In this document: piece after piece, positions 30,927 through 43,559 of the stretch | How positions within the stretch are numbered: position 1 is the first letter of the stretch | How the letters are laid out: the number at the start of each line of letters is the position of its first letter | The notes under the pieces: generated by a model | Seen by the model: the letters and a program-made list of their open reading frames with translations, nothing else | What the model was told of the DNA's origin: nothing | Database searches by the model: none | Translations under genes and position numbers: made by a program | Source of the DNA: Dipteris shenzhenensis | Lineage: Eukaryota; Polypodiophyta; Polypodiopsida; Gleicheniales | Length of the DNA stretch: 64,000 bases | Reading direction: 5' to 3' (one strand) | Assembly (NCBI GenBank): GCA_047967505.1 | Contig: CM106539.1

Positions 30927-32797
30927 TGTTTGAGGGATTATAAGGATTTGGTTAGGGGATCGATGAATTTGACATTCGTGGGGCTTAGTGGACTAATTGT
31001 GCTAAATCGATAGTCGTTGGGCTAATTGGGCATGGCGATAGGCATTAAATGCAGAACTATAATTTTAAAACACTATTTCGTGGCACTTTGGAGGGTGTTG
31101 ATATACCTACCCTTCCATCTAATTGTGTGGCTAGGCGCTTCTTGTTAACCATAATTAGATGGAACACATCATCAAAGAGTGTACATTAGGATCATAAATC
31201 ACAATTAAGAGCATATGGGAGTTGTAAACCCCCAACCATTAGATCATGACTTGCATTGAATGGCATGTAAAATCATGCAAACCTATGGGCTAGCATCAAG
31301 GGCGTATTCTTAGCCAAAGAACCTCATTTCCATTTAAAGAGTACAATGAGCCACTCATTTGTGCCATAGATATAGATTTGCAAGTGAAGATTGCTAGGCA
31401 TATATACTATGTTGGGGCACACTAATACATGTACACTTCCTAATCCCAAAGCTAGCATTGAATATTACATCGATTATGGCCATTGCATCGTGCATAGATC
31501 AATGAGCTCTATATATCTTCGTGATGGAAGGATACCATGAAGGAGAGAATATATATTATCTCATGGAACTCTATTAGTGATGGAGGGTTGCCCTTGTCTT
31601 GGATCATCATAAATCTTATTGTGTAATGAAATGACCTCAAACATTTTAGAAGTTTAAACCACTTTTACCTTTGGTAAAAAGGTGAGTTAGATTGAGTGGA
31701 GCTTTTTTCCCAAAATGAAGAGGCTCTAAATGAGCTCCAAATTCCTCCATATCCATATATTATATAAGTGTTTCCTCATTGGTGGATTATTAATTTCTTG
31801 AATAGTAGCAAGACAAAATCGCAATGGAAGTGGTATTTTTCAAGTCTAAATCTCCCTATTGCAAGACTCTGGTGTGATCCTTAATATGATCTACTCACCT
31901 TCCATTTATGATCAGACTTGCCTTTCTCAATGCTTAACAAGAACCATAGTTTGATCATTTGTGCCCTTTTATTCACTCATGAAATGACCATGATCTATTG
32001 TTCTTTCTCTATGTGGCATGCATTGTATGTTTTGACAACATATGAAATTGATACACTGTTCACATGGTATGATTCATTCATAATTTAGACTTTGATTGTC
32101 AACTAATAAGTGTACATTGCATCGACATATTGTCAGGAAATGAATAGTGATCATGAAAAAGATATCCTAAACTCTTTGTCCAAAATTCCTAATGAAGGGG
32201 AGTGTTTGCATCTTTATATTTGTCTCTATCATTTATTGCTAGTTACGGTAGCATGTTATGGGAGGGGAAAAGAAAAGAAAGATGTATTTCTCTCATGCCA
32301 TGAAAATGTAGCATGGGAATTAGAGGGGGAACACGTGATAAATAATAGAAAAACTTCATAATTTAGGGTCTTGTGTGATGAAGGGGTAGAAGAGGGGAAT
32401 TATCAATAACTCTTTTGGATGTTTTTTCTTGAGAAGAGCATATTCTAGATTTTTTTCTTTAGTTCATGACATAAAAATCCAATGGCATATAAATAAGAAA
32501 TAGGTATAGACATGTCACATCAATAGTTGGGAAGTTTTTCATCAATGGTTCTCAAAGTATGTAAAATAGCACCTTTGAGGCTAGAGCATAGAGTGTTATA
32601 ACTTTGCACGATCCTCTAGTTCCTATGGTGCATTTTGCACAACATAAGGAAAATACATCTTTTTTCTCAATATATGACCCTTAAACCCTAATTACATAGG
32701 AAAAGAGCTTTTATGGGAAAAACTAATTCCCATCATGTAAAATGTCAAATGTGGATTTTATATCATTTTTAATCGTCAATTTATTCACAAAACCATT
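30927..32797. other. Non-coding DNA between element G and CACTA-3
   Basis: AT-rich, with the right copy of the 57-bp repeat at 31375-31431. At about 31721-31750 there is a weak resemblance to the element G terminus (GAGCTCATTT on the minus strand), possibly an eroded end of a related element. An 83-codon frame at 32110-32361 has no family signal. Confidence 0.45.
31375..31431 (+). repeat. 57-bp direct repeat, right copy, outside element G
   Basis: Two differences from 13749-13805; about 450 bp outside the right terminus of element G. Confidence 0.85.
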
Positions 32798-32813
32798 CAC
32801 TACAAGACATAGG
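32798..32813 (+). repeat. CACTA-3 left terminus
   Basis: CACTACAAGACATAGG, the standard CACTA start. Confidence 0.85.
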
Positions 32814-33363
32814 CCGCTTTTTGACACCGATACCGATGCTAAATACGAAGATTTTTTTTTAAAAACAAGTGGAAAGTGTGGGAATGTTCGTCAGTGTGGA
32901 CGTTGCCAATGAACCATTGGTGCGGGAGTCGGTGTCATCATCGGTAACATATGGCCGACAGTGTCAGTGTGGGCATCAGTGTAGTCGCTGGTATATAGCG
33001 ACACTATAGTGTTGATGCAGGCATCTATATATACTAACATTTTTACAGAAGCTTTTTAAAAAATTATGAGGCAAGATTGGGCTTGTTTCAGTCCGATCGT
33101 GCCTAACAATTTTTTTCATTAAAACCATGACTAAATGTTACAAATGAGAAGCTGTACATGTTACAAATTTGCAAAGCAGGTCTACAAAGTAATGGCAAAT
33201 CTGTGGAAGCAAGCAATGCACTACAAAATGAAAAAAGTGCCAAATTCCAAAATAGAAAATCTACCGAAGCAATGCGCTAGAAAATGGCAAAAGTGCTGAA
33301 ATTCAAAATGGCAAATCTGTAGAAGGAATGCGCTACAAAAGGGCAAAAGTGCCGAAATACTGA

Positions 33364-34703
33364 ATGACTAAATGTCATATCCTACTATTGCTCCTCCTCA
33401 TCCTCCTCGCTCTCATCGCCCTCGGTCTCTCTGCATGCTTGCTCATCCTCCTCGCCCTTGGTCTTTCTATGTGCACCTTATCTCTCGCCCTCTTCTTCTA
33501 CGAGCCTAGCTGCTTCTTCTCTAGATCCAGTCTCTCCGTCCGGATCTCGTTAGCTAAAGTGCATGTAATATGTAGTAAAACAAATAGAACAATACATCAA
33601 ATGAGAAGAAGTAGACTTACCACAGTTGCCTCGAATGCATACCGTCTGCCTGCACCAAAGTGCGAGGTACCTACGATGTCAGCCGTCTCTTCGTAGCCCT
33701 CCTCTGACCCTCAGGATGGTCCCTATTTTGCTTCTTGAAGTACTTCCAATCAGCTTTATCTTCCCAGCTGGGTTTAGCCAACCCCTTTGTGATGGAAGTA
33801 TGCAAGGTTGATCTATGATGCTTCAAGACCAAACCCATGTTGTCTCCATATAATCCTCATTAAACTCCACATTTTGCAGGTTAGGGTATCTTTGTTTTAA
33901 CTCATCGATGACTGCCTGCTTCTTTTGGGCATCTTGATACCGCCAATCGGTATTTATGCCGCTCTTGAAGTGATGACTCATCAACCTCCTCATGGTGGCC
34001 ATCACTACTTTGCCCTTTATATCTTCTATTTTCTCTCCCTCAGCTGTGATTTGATAGGAGAGATCCCTTGATGAGTAAGGAGGACTGACGGTAGCAGAGT
34101 CAAAAGGAGTGGAAGCTGCGTGAGCGCTTTTGGAGCGAGGAGTAGCAGTGGGAGTAGGAGAGGGAAAGGGAACTGACTGATACTATGTCTCGAGACCAAG
34201 TGGAGACTATAGGAACGTGAGTGTGCTGACTCATCTACATCTCCCAAGTCAGCACAACATGAGCCGCCCTTCCTACTCTTCCTTCCCTTATGAGAGGCAT
34301 GTGCAGGTGATGACCCCGCGGTCGAAGGGGCACGAGGGGATGGCTGGGTAGTACATCCACCCGTCGATGTAGGGGAGGGAATTGTTGAGCTCCTCTGAGA
34401 TAGCAGAGAGAAGAATCTCGCTGACTCCTCATCGCTCACTTGCGCTACAAACTCGTCGAGACTCACGACAAATCCATGCACAGCTAGCAAAGTTCCCCGA
34501 GGGGTAGTCGCAGTGCTACATGGAAGAGGACTCGGACTAGGGGTAGTCGTAGTGCTAGATCCGAGAGGAGTTGGACGAGGGGTAGTCCTCAGGGTAGTCG
34601 CCTGAGAGGAATCAAAGTCCTCTGGAGCATAAAGATCATGAGCTCTTCTCCTACGAGGCTGTCCATACTCATCAGATGAGCCACGTGATCCCATGTCTAA
34701 CAT
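33364..34703 (-). pseudogene. TNPA / Transposase_24-like gene of CACTA-3, decayed
   Basis: On the minus strand MGSRGSSDEYGQPRRRRAHD (34694) starts a Ser/Thr/Pro-rich N-terminal region with a basic patch (HASHKGRKSRKGG). It then passes KVVMATMRRLMSHHFKSGI and a conserved block with DELKQRYPNLQNVEFNEDYM (about 33870), typical of Transposase_24-like CACTA proteins. Further down, WKYFKKQNRDHPEGQRRATK and SHFGAG (about 33730-33660) match the THFGAGG block of the CACTA-2 gene, but in shifted frames. Upstream Met-Pro repeats are read-through of the minisatellite and not part of the gene. Probable role: binding the subterminal repeats. Confidence 0.65.
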
Positions 34704-34729
34704 AGACACAAACATAAAAACAAAAAACA

Positions 34730-36330
34730 AAAAAACAAACATAAGCATAGGCATAGGCATAGGCATAGGCAAAGAGAAAGAAGAGGGAAAGGAAAGAAGA
34801 GGGAAAGGAAAGAGGGAAAGAAGAGGATTTTAGAGGGAAAAGAGGAGGAAAAGAGAAGGGGGAGGAGAAGAGGAAGAAGAGGGAAATATAGAATAAGAGT
34901 TAGAGAGAATAAGAGAATAAGAGAAGGGGGAAAGAGAGAAGCATAAGCATGAGCATAAGCTCATGCTCACGCATAAGCATAAGCATGAGCTTATGATTAT
35001 GCTTATGCTTAAGCATAAGAATGTGCTTATGCTTATGCAGAAATAGAGAATAAGAGTTAGAGGAAATAGAGAAGGGGGAAAGAGAGAAGCATAAGCATGA
35101 GAATAAGCTCATGCTCATGCATAAGCATAAGCATGAGCATAAGCTCATGCTTATGCTTATGCATGAGCTTATGCGGAAATAGAGGATAAGAGTTAGAGGA
35201 ATGAGAGAAGGGGGAAAGAGAGAAGCATAAGCATGAGCTTATGCAGAAATAGAGAATAAGAGTTAGAGGAAATAGACAAGGGGGAAAAAGAGAAGCATAA
35301 GCATGAGCATAAGCTCATGCTCATGCATAAGCATAAGCATGAGCTTATGCTCATGCTCATGCATAAGCATAAGCATGAGCTTATGCTCATGCTTATGCTA
35401 GCATAAGCATGAGCATGAGCTTATGCTCATGCTTATGCTTAAAAGCAGCTTATGCTTATGCATGAGCTTATGAGGAAATAGAGAATGAGAGAAGGGGGAA
35501 ATAGAGAAGGGGAAAGAGAGAAGCATAAGCATGAGCATAAGCTCATGCTCATGCATGAGCATAAGCATGAGCTTATGCAGAAATAGAGAATGAGAGAAGG
35601 GGGAAATAGAGAAGGGGGAAAGAGAGAAGCATAAGCATGAGCATAAGCTCATGCTCATGCATAAGCATAAGCATAGGCATGAGCTCATGCCTATGCTTAT
35701 GCTTAAGCATAAGCATAGGCATGAGCTCATGCCTATGCTTATGCTTAAGCATAAGCATAGGCATAAGCTCATGCCTATGCTTATGCATGAGCTTATGTGG
35801 GAATAGAGAATGAGAGAAGGGGGAAATAGAGAAGGGGGAAAGAGAGAAGCATAAGCATGAGCATAAGCTCATGCTTATGCTTATGCATGAGCTTATGCAT
35901 AAATAGAGAATGAGAGAAGGGGGAAATAGAGAAGGGGGAAAGAAAAAAGCATAAGCACGAGCATAAGCATGAGCTTATGCTTATGGTTATGCTTATGCTT
36001 AAGCATAAGCATAGGCATAAGCTCATGCTTATGCTTATGCATGAGCTTATGCGGAAATAGAGAATGAGAGAAGGGGGAAATAGAGAAGGGGGAAAGAGAG
36101 AAGCATAAGCATGAGCATAAGCTCATGCTCATTCATATGCTTAAGCATAAGCATAGGCATAAGCTCATGCTTATGCTTATGCAGAAATAGAGAATGAGAG
36201 AAGGGGGAAATAGAGAAGGGGGAAAGAGAGAAGCATAAGCATGAGCATAAGCAAGGGGGAAAAAAGAGAGAAGGGGGAAAGAGAGAATAAGAGAAGGGGG
36301 AAAAAAGAGAATAAGAGAAGGGGGAAGAAG
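34730..36330. repeat. Palindromic minisatellite in CACTA-3
   Basis: About 1.6 kb of alternating purine-rich spacer (GAGAGAAGGGGGAAATAGAG) and blocks of AAGCATAAGCATGAGC and its complement GCTCATGCTTATGC. Units of roughly 100-150 bp recur about ten times. Each block is nearly self-complementary and could form a hairpin. Frames across it give Cys/Leu/Ser or Met-Leu repeats and are not coding. Confidence 0.9.
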
Positions 36331-36989
36331 GAAAGAGTTTGAGGGGAAGAGAGGGTTCCTACGCCCATCACTACAGGCCAATGCAAATAACAAATATAAT
36401 AAATGGAAAAAAGAGGAAGCACTTACTTGAAATAGTATGTCCCGCTCGGTGTTGTGGACTGGCCCTACAAAAGAGAGAAAACAACCCATTTTTTCAAATA
36501 AGATGTTAGAGGAAGGAGGAGATTACAAAAGCATTTTCTTGAAAGGAGGAGATTGAGGAGACAAGGAAAGGAGGAGATTGAGGAGACAAGGAGAAAGAGA
36601 AGGAAGAGAAATACAGAAAAAAGAGGTGAGTCTTCTTTCTTTCTTGAAATCTCGTTTTTTTTTTCAATCCTTTGAAAACAAGCATGAAAACTAGTTTACA
36701 GGTTTAGCAATATAAGGAGAAGCACTCACAAAACTAAAGCTAACAAACAAACAACCTACATTGTTGAAACAAACTCACCTCTTGAAGAACTTCCTTTCAA
36801 GAAACCAAAGAGGAAAAAGGGTAGAGAGGGAGTACAAGAGCTAGGAGAAGGATGAGGAGTGGAAAATAGAGTGGGAGGTTGCTTGAAATAGGTGGGAGGT
36901 CGTCAAAAAATGGTGGGAGGAGATATTGGCTTGCTATCTTGAGAGATTAGAGAATAGTATAAAGAAAACACCGCATGATGAGAGTTTCG

Positions 36990-37134
36990 GGTTTTAACCC
37001 ACAGTGTCACTATATAGCGACGCTTATTCGTCGCTATATAGCGACTTTTTAAATTAAAAAAAGTCACTATATAGTGATGGAATAGAGCAAAAGGTCACTA
37101 TAAAGTGACGCTTACAGTCACTTTTTGTTGTAGC
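36990..37134. promoter_or_regulatory. Central repeat block of CACTA-3 between its divergent genes
   Basis: Contains GTCGCTATATAGCGAC, TCACTATATAGCGACG and GTCACTATATAGTGA. The same motif is found next to the right terminus (41485-41605). It lies about 80 bp before the TNP2 ATG. Confidence 0.65.
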
Positions 37135-37214
37135 ATGAAAAGAAGCTCATACATGCTATTTTATAACTGTTAATATCTCTTCTTCATGCTTATGTTGTGA
37201 CTTTATAAGTGTAG

Positions 37215-40200
37215 ATGGAAGGGACGAGTGGAAGCTCGTCCGATGATGCACCAATGCCCGGGAGCACGAAGTGGCTTATGGAGAGGTTATATTGTCATTG
37301 CACTCATTGCAAGTGACAAGTACGACATCAATGTCGTATTATCCTGTGCCACTTGCAGATGTATGGGGAGGAGTCGGAACCAATACCCACTGTTGGTGTT
37401 GCACATGTTGATGGACCATCGGCGGTAAGTCAAAGCTATTTAAGTTCGCAGTCTTATTGTATACCAGGAAATAGAAGATCTTATATTTACACGAAATCTT
37501 AAAATAGGATGAGGAGGGTGACAAGGGTACGCATATACCTTCTCACTTTTAGCAAGACTATAGTCTCCCGGATGATGACGAGGGTATGGTTGACATGATG
37601 GATTCCATTTTTAGGGGCACTACATCCCATGTACATGTGATGTCAGAGTTTGAGGTCAAAACACGAGAGTTGCAATCAACACAATTGTACGAGGATGCTA
37701 GGATGTCTAAACTACGTGCTTGTCTCTCAATCTTGAATCTACAAGTAAAGTATGGGTGGTCGGATACAAGTGTCTCGGCCTTAATGAGGTTAGCTCTTGC
37801 ATTAATTTGACTCATTATTTGGATATTGTTTGTTTTGAGAATCATCATTTGGATAGTGTCTTTGTCATAGGTTGCTCCAGAAGATGTTGACTACACCAAA
37901 TACCATGCCCACATCAAGAGATGAAGCGAAAAAGATGCTAACAACGGTGGGTATGGATTATGATACCATCCATGCTTACCGTAATGATTGTATTCTCTTT
38001 CATCGTGAGCATGGAGATTTGGCTAGTTGTCCAAAGTGTGGGGAACAACGATATAGAGATGACTTGCAGGGTGAGCGGATACCGGTAAAGGTCTTGAGAC
38101 ACTTTCCCATCATTGCAAGAATACAACACATGTTCCGATGCAAATCCATAGCGGAGTTGATGACTCGTTGATGACATGGCATGCATCTCATCGGTCCACT
38201 GATGACACATTGGGGATTCCCGTAGATTGTGTAGCTTGGAAGCACATAGATAATCAGTGGTCAGACTTTGCGAGGGAGCCATGCAACTTACATCTTGGGC
38301 TAGCCATGGATGGCGTGAATCCTTTCGGGTTACGCTCGACATCTTGGTCGACATGGCCCATAGTTGTGGTGAATTACAATGTCCCACCATGGCTAACAAT
38401 AAAAAAGGGACACCTCATGCTTGCACTACTTGTGCCAGGAAAGTACAAGGCAAAAAACATGGACATGTACATGGCACCTTTGATAGAGGAGTTATAAATA
38501 TTATGGAGAGGAGTGCAGGTCTTTGATATTTCTAGAGCTCCTAGACATACCAATGATCAATAATATTATGGTCAGGGGTATCTTGATGTGGACCATGCAT
38601 GACTACCCAGGATATGGAGAGTGCGCAGGTTCGTGGTTGTGTCTTTACATGTACAATGAGGGATTATGATTTTTTGACTCTCTTTCGCACGCATGTCTTG
38701 AACTAACACATTCATGCACACGTGCAGGACTTGTTACAAGTGGGTACCATGCTTGTCTTGTTTGTGGACCAGCTTTGAAATCGCTTGCATGCTACTCCAA
38801 ACATATGAGGAAAAATGTTTATGAAGGTCATGCTCGATACCTTCCGCTCGACCGTCTCGCACGTGGAGGTCAGCTTGATCCACCACCATCATATTTGAAG
38901 GCAAGTGACTGGATTCAAGCTTGGAGGGCGAATGGAGAGGAACCTCCTCCTGGTATGAAGAGACTATCGATCTTTCACGAGCTTCCTTATTGGGGTCAGT
39001 TACAAGTCAATCATCTCTTGGATCCCATGCATATCTTCAAGAATGTGGGGGCTACTATTTGGGCACACTTGGTTGGTTCCAAGGACTCGAGAGGAGTGCG
39101 AGAAGACTTGCGTGCTATGAATAGGATGTCTCGTTTGTGGCCCCAAGTGCATGCTTTGGGAAAAGTTGTCCTCCCAAAAGCAACGTGGATCCTCTCTACG
39201 AGGGAGGAGGCAGCGGTCAAGGCAGACATTGCCTCTTTTCAAACACCGACAGGGTACATGCGTTGCTTGAAAGGAGCATTTTCAAAGGACAATAAGATTA
39301 GTGGGCTCAAGTCCCATGATTGGCACAAGATCTTACAGGTATTCTAAGTAGAATTAGTGTACTAATAATCATGATGCATTAGCGTAATTATTATTATGTT
39401 ATATTGTTGACATGACTTCATTGTTTCTTTGATAGTTCATCCTCCCAATTACAATAAAAGGGTGCTTACAAGAAGATGTTAGAAATGCTATATTCAAGAT
39501 CTGTGGTATTGTGAGGTATGCTTACTATCAAATCGCATTATGTATTTTCTTCATGGACATGTGAAATAGGTGGATATCTCAAATATCTTACATATGCATG
39601 GACATGTGAAATAGGTGGATATCTAAAAAAGAGATCTCTATATCGAACATCAAGAAGGCTGGGGTGGAATCCATCAAAGCCGTATGCTTGCTTGAGAAGC
39701 ACTTTCCCTCGAGCATTATGACAACTCAAGTCCACTTGCTTGTGCGCATAGTTGATGAGGTGGCTATAGCAAGTACCGTTCATAGTCGATGGATGTTTTT
39801 TCTCGAGCGGTTTATGAAAACTTTAAAGGGATTTGTAAGACAAAGAGCAAGACCCGAAGCAAGCATGGCAGAGGGATGGCTTGTGCAAGAGTCATTAGTA
39901 TATATCACAAAGTTTCTTGCATCCACGGATCCCGATATGTCGCAAGTTTGGCACAACAAAGATGATGATCGCATCGTTGGCGAGGTTCCCCAAGGAAAAG
40001 GGATTGAAAGAAAGATGAGCGAAGAGTAAATGGAGAAATTCAATAAGTTTTTTATCCTCAATAGCCCTGAGATGCAGAAGTGGATTGAGAGATATGAAGT
40101 GGCCAAAGCAGAAAGAATAAATGCAAGGATGAGATTCAGAGTAATGTACAAGCGATCACAACCATATCCACAGGATCGGCTCTTCTCCCTACTCACATGT

Positions 40201-41310
40201 CACTTGATTGGCTACAACTGGCTCTATGTAAAGCCGAACGTGATGGAGAGACAATAAACGAGCGCGAGCGAGAGTTATCATCTGGATGTATGGTGCATGT
40301 AAGTTTCTTACCTCTTGATGTAATTAAGTAATTATTTGTGGCAATATATGCTATAAAATAGATGCATCTTCATTGTTTTAATGATGCTTTTTTATAGTAC
40401 AAAAAGTACAGTGCATTATAGTCATATGGACGATATTTTCACATGGAATGCATCGATTCAAAGAGAGTCATGTATGATTGTGGAGTCATGGCTAACTTCA
40501 CACAAGATAGCCGAGCAAGTGCTTCGGATACCAATCTTCTCTCCTCACAGTTGGATTATTGTGGAACCATACGTGACATCTATGAAATTGATTTCAGACG
40601 ATTTACTATTTTCATTCTTGATGTAAAATGGTTTAGAACTACTTACAACGGCCCCCATGCGATAGTGAGAAAAGATAGTAGCAGTCTCTTTGCAATAGAC
40701 TCCACCTCGACTCCACCAAACATTGGACTGATGAAAGTGATACTTTTGTTCTTGCCGAGCATTGTGAGCAGGTGCATACTAATGATTTAATTAGTCGAAG
40801 CTTTCGTTTTTAAAGTCCATTGATACATGTACTTGAGAATAATTTCATATATATAATTGATGACATTTGGCACCCATCTTCAACATAGGTGGTTTTTCAT
40901 CCGGATCGTTCTGATCCAAGATAGTGGTACATGATCCAAGTTGCACCACGAAGTAAGCAAATTTTTGAAGATCGAGATGTGGATATGGAGATGCCACTAC
41001 CAATGCCGGATCCAATTGATGAATCTAGCAAAGAGAAGATGTAGATCACCATATGAGCCAAGAGGAGGATGCGCATAATGACATCACACGGGAGGAGGAT
41101 GGAGATCATGATATTGAGGAAGAAGACAACAATCATCAAGAATCACCACACTTTATTGAAGAAGATGATCAAATACTTTTAGGTGAACGTACGATGCTAG
41201 AGTACGATGATGATATAGGAGATCAACTCGGCATAGAGTTGGAGATAGACTTGTTTGGCGCCTTAGACTTGGCTCAAGATGAAACAGTTGATGTAAATGC
41301 TCTTATTTGA
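37215..41310 (+). pseudogene. TNP2-like CACTA transposase gene of CACTA-3, decayed
   Basis: It starts with ATG at 37215 (MEGTSGSSSDDAPMPG) and a zinc-ligand-like exon CHCTHC interrupted by TGA at 37314. Then come exons with MVDMMDSIFRGT (TAG at 37550 upstream), NDCILFHREHGDLASCPKCG (about 37985), LGLAMDGVNPFGLRS (38300; likely catalytic Asp), LLDPMHIFKNVGATIW (39020), DUF4218-like LKGFVRQRARPEASMAEGW (39820), DUF4216-like DFRRFTIFILDVKWFRT (40600) and an acidic tail ending near 41310. Exons are separated by GT-AG introns. The layout is that of a complete TNP2 gene, but nonsense codons and frame changes show that it is inactive. Confidence 0.82.
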
Positions 41311-41484
41311 ATTTTTCTCATCTCAAACTTGGACATTAATATATGAGCTTCAAAGGCTTGATGTACATGCTCTCATTTTTTTATTCTCTATGAGCTCAAA
41401 CATGTATGAAAATTTAAAAAATTTTGTCATTGGAAAAAACTAACTTTTAAGGCCTATATAAAAAAAAAAACCTCTCTGAAAAAA

Positions 41485-41605
41485 CATCGCTATAAAATTG
41501 TATATCAGTGTCGCTATATAGTGACACTTAAAAGTCGCTATATAGCGACCTTTATAATAGTCAATATATAGCAACTTTTAGCAAGAGTCGCTATATAGCG
41601 ACGAT
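41485..41605. repeat. Right subterminal repeats of CACTA-3
   Basis: Four or more TCGCTATATAGCGAC-type units, several perfectly palindromic. Confidence 0.75.
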
Positions 41606-41823
41606 TTAGGAAACCCACTTTTCATACCGACGATTAATGCTAAGCGGGCGCTAAACGTCGGTACGTAAATGTCACAATAGGATCCGTGTGTAGCAGTCTA
41701 CATGACCTTAGCATCAATTTGTGAGAAGATGGGATCTAGTGAATGGTAGTCGTCAATGGTCGCCAATGCTTGGATCCAATTGGTGACATTGCTTTGTGTA
41801 TCACCCGCTAAGGCATTATGTTA

Positions 41824-43480
41824 TTACAAGGGGGCTGATTTGCTTGAGATAGTCATTGAAGAGGTTTCATCCAATGCTTTAGGCACAATTGGTTTTATTT
41901 CTCCTATCGCCACATTGACTTTAACTGTGGTGCCGCGATTTTGTATTGTCAATCTATCAGTTTCCCAATCATAGAGAATGGATCCCTCATGCAACCAAGG
42001 ATGTCCAAGCAAGATTTGATAAGATTTCTTGGGGAGATCCAAGATTGTAAATTGAAGAGAAAAGTTCACTTCATCAAATTTTGTTGACACTTCCATTCAC
42101 TATTCCCAAGGGCTTTGCACGTGAATCATCTCTATAGAGCGTATGTTGAAATTAGACTTTTGCATTGGTGGGAGACCCCATTCATCATAGAGCTCCTTGG
42201 ATAGGACATTCACACAACTTCATACTCAAATTGCAAATCCACTTCCTTGGCTTGAAGTTATTATATTGGAACTATCGTTGAGATGGATTTGTGCTCTTGG
42301 ATATGGTCGTGGATTTGGAATCCTGATATTTCAAGACTTGGGTCTAGATGGGAACAAGATTCAGCCTCGAAGATGGGGGTGCTTGTGCAAGTGCCGGTTG
42401 CCTATACACTGGGATGGATGCCGATTGGTATTGTTGAGGGCAGAGCAGGTTGTTGTGCATGTTAAAGATGCAACTATTTTCATCATGCCCACCACTACGC
42501 AGATATGGCACCACAACCTTAGTGGTGGATTTGCTTGTGCATTGATCTTGGCTCTTATGATGGGGCATTCATTTGGTGTATGATTGGCCATGCAATGTGG
42601 ACATCATACATTTTCTTGCTGTGGATAAGTCTGAGGTGGTGGCTGAGACATGTGAAGCTTTTGTTCCATGGCCGGCATCATTTCTTCTCTTAGCTTCATG
42701 GTCATGGCCTCTAGGAAATCTTCATTAGGCGTTTCTGCAGTGGACTTGGATTTCCCCTTTTTAGAGCACTTATCTCATGCACTGGCTCTTCCATCATCAT
42801 TGCTGGTGTTAGAGTCAGTCATGCCATCCTTGATGTCAATGGTGGTTGCCGCATGAGTAGCACTGAATGTTTCGTAACTGCTAATCTTTTCCATGTCTGT
42901 GGATTTTCTTCCTTAGGCCTACAATGAACCAAGCCGTGAGGTACTTATCATCGGGGCATGGGTTATATTTGGAAAAATAAGCGTTTCATCTTGCCTAGTA
43001 TGTGTGTACATCTTCTTAGCGACCTTGTTCGATGCAGGATCATCTTGTAGTCTCTCCATTTGAAAGTGCCTCTTGAATTCAGTTTGCAGCAGGTCCCATG
43101 TGGCTCTTTCTTCCACTAGGAGGTCTAGGTACCATTCTGAGGCTTCATCGGTTAAGGCCATGGGGAACCATGTAACCTTGGTCTCATTGGATTGATCTCC
43201 TCCACCTTGGCATGCATCATAAAAATCCTAGAGGAATCTTGCAGGATTGCCATGACCATTGTATTTAGGGAGTTTGATTTTGCCCAGGGGGCGCCTGCCT
43301 TGATTGTTATTATTGAGGCCAAAATTCTTGCGAGAGTTAAAGAAATTGTCCCCATCTACTTCGAGTTCAAGGTCACCATCATCGCAACGGTGCTCTGCCA
43401 TGTCTTGTCATGGTGGAGTCAAAGGATTTGTCTTAATTTCAAGGGGGCAAACCAAGGAAGAGGGTTTTTTGAGGCATTGG
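41824..43480 (-). pseudogene. Ty3/gypsy gag-protease remains
   Basis: On the minus strand a gag-like segment runs from about 43350: KIKLPKYNGHGN, then FPMALTDEASEWYLDLL and TEFKRHFQMERLQ (43161-42919). A zinc knuckle of CX2CX4HX4C form (CHIC ... GHDENSC, about 42495) spans a one-base frame change. A retropepsin-type segment PKKSYQILLGHPWLHEGS lies at about 42030-41980; the usual DSGAT part is not seen. No reverse transcriptase or LTR is recognised next to it. Frameshifts and stops make it a relic. Confidence 0.65.
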
Positions 43481-43559
43481 ATTGAGCGTAGTTGCATGCA
43501 GATTTGGCGAGAGGTGGAATGGGTGCTTCTGCCCCCCAAGTGTGGGTGTTGATGTAGGT

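Larger units (their letters stand above)
32798..41696 (+). mobile_element. CACTA-3: CACTA element of a second family
   Basis: The left terminus is canonical, CACTACAAGACATAGG at 32798. The right end is eroded, GTGTGTAGCAG at about 41686-41696, with no clear target duplication. The minus-strand TNPA-like gene (33364-34703) and plus-strand TNP2 gene (37215-41310) diverge from a central region. Subterminal motif TCGCTATATAGCGAC occurs near the right end and in the centre. The element also holds a 1.6-kb palindromic minisatellite. Both genes contain nonsense codons. Confidence 0.85.

Noticed and set aside
30927-32797. ORF at 32110-32361 and neighbours as host genes
   Set aside because: Short, AT-rich, no domain, no splice-linked partner.
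34900-36130. Minus-strand frames rich in Cys, Leu, Ser and Met
   Set aside because: They are translations of the AAGCAT-type minisatellite and have no start, domain or codon structure.
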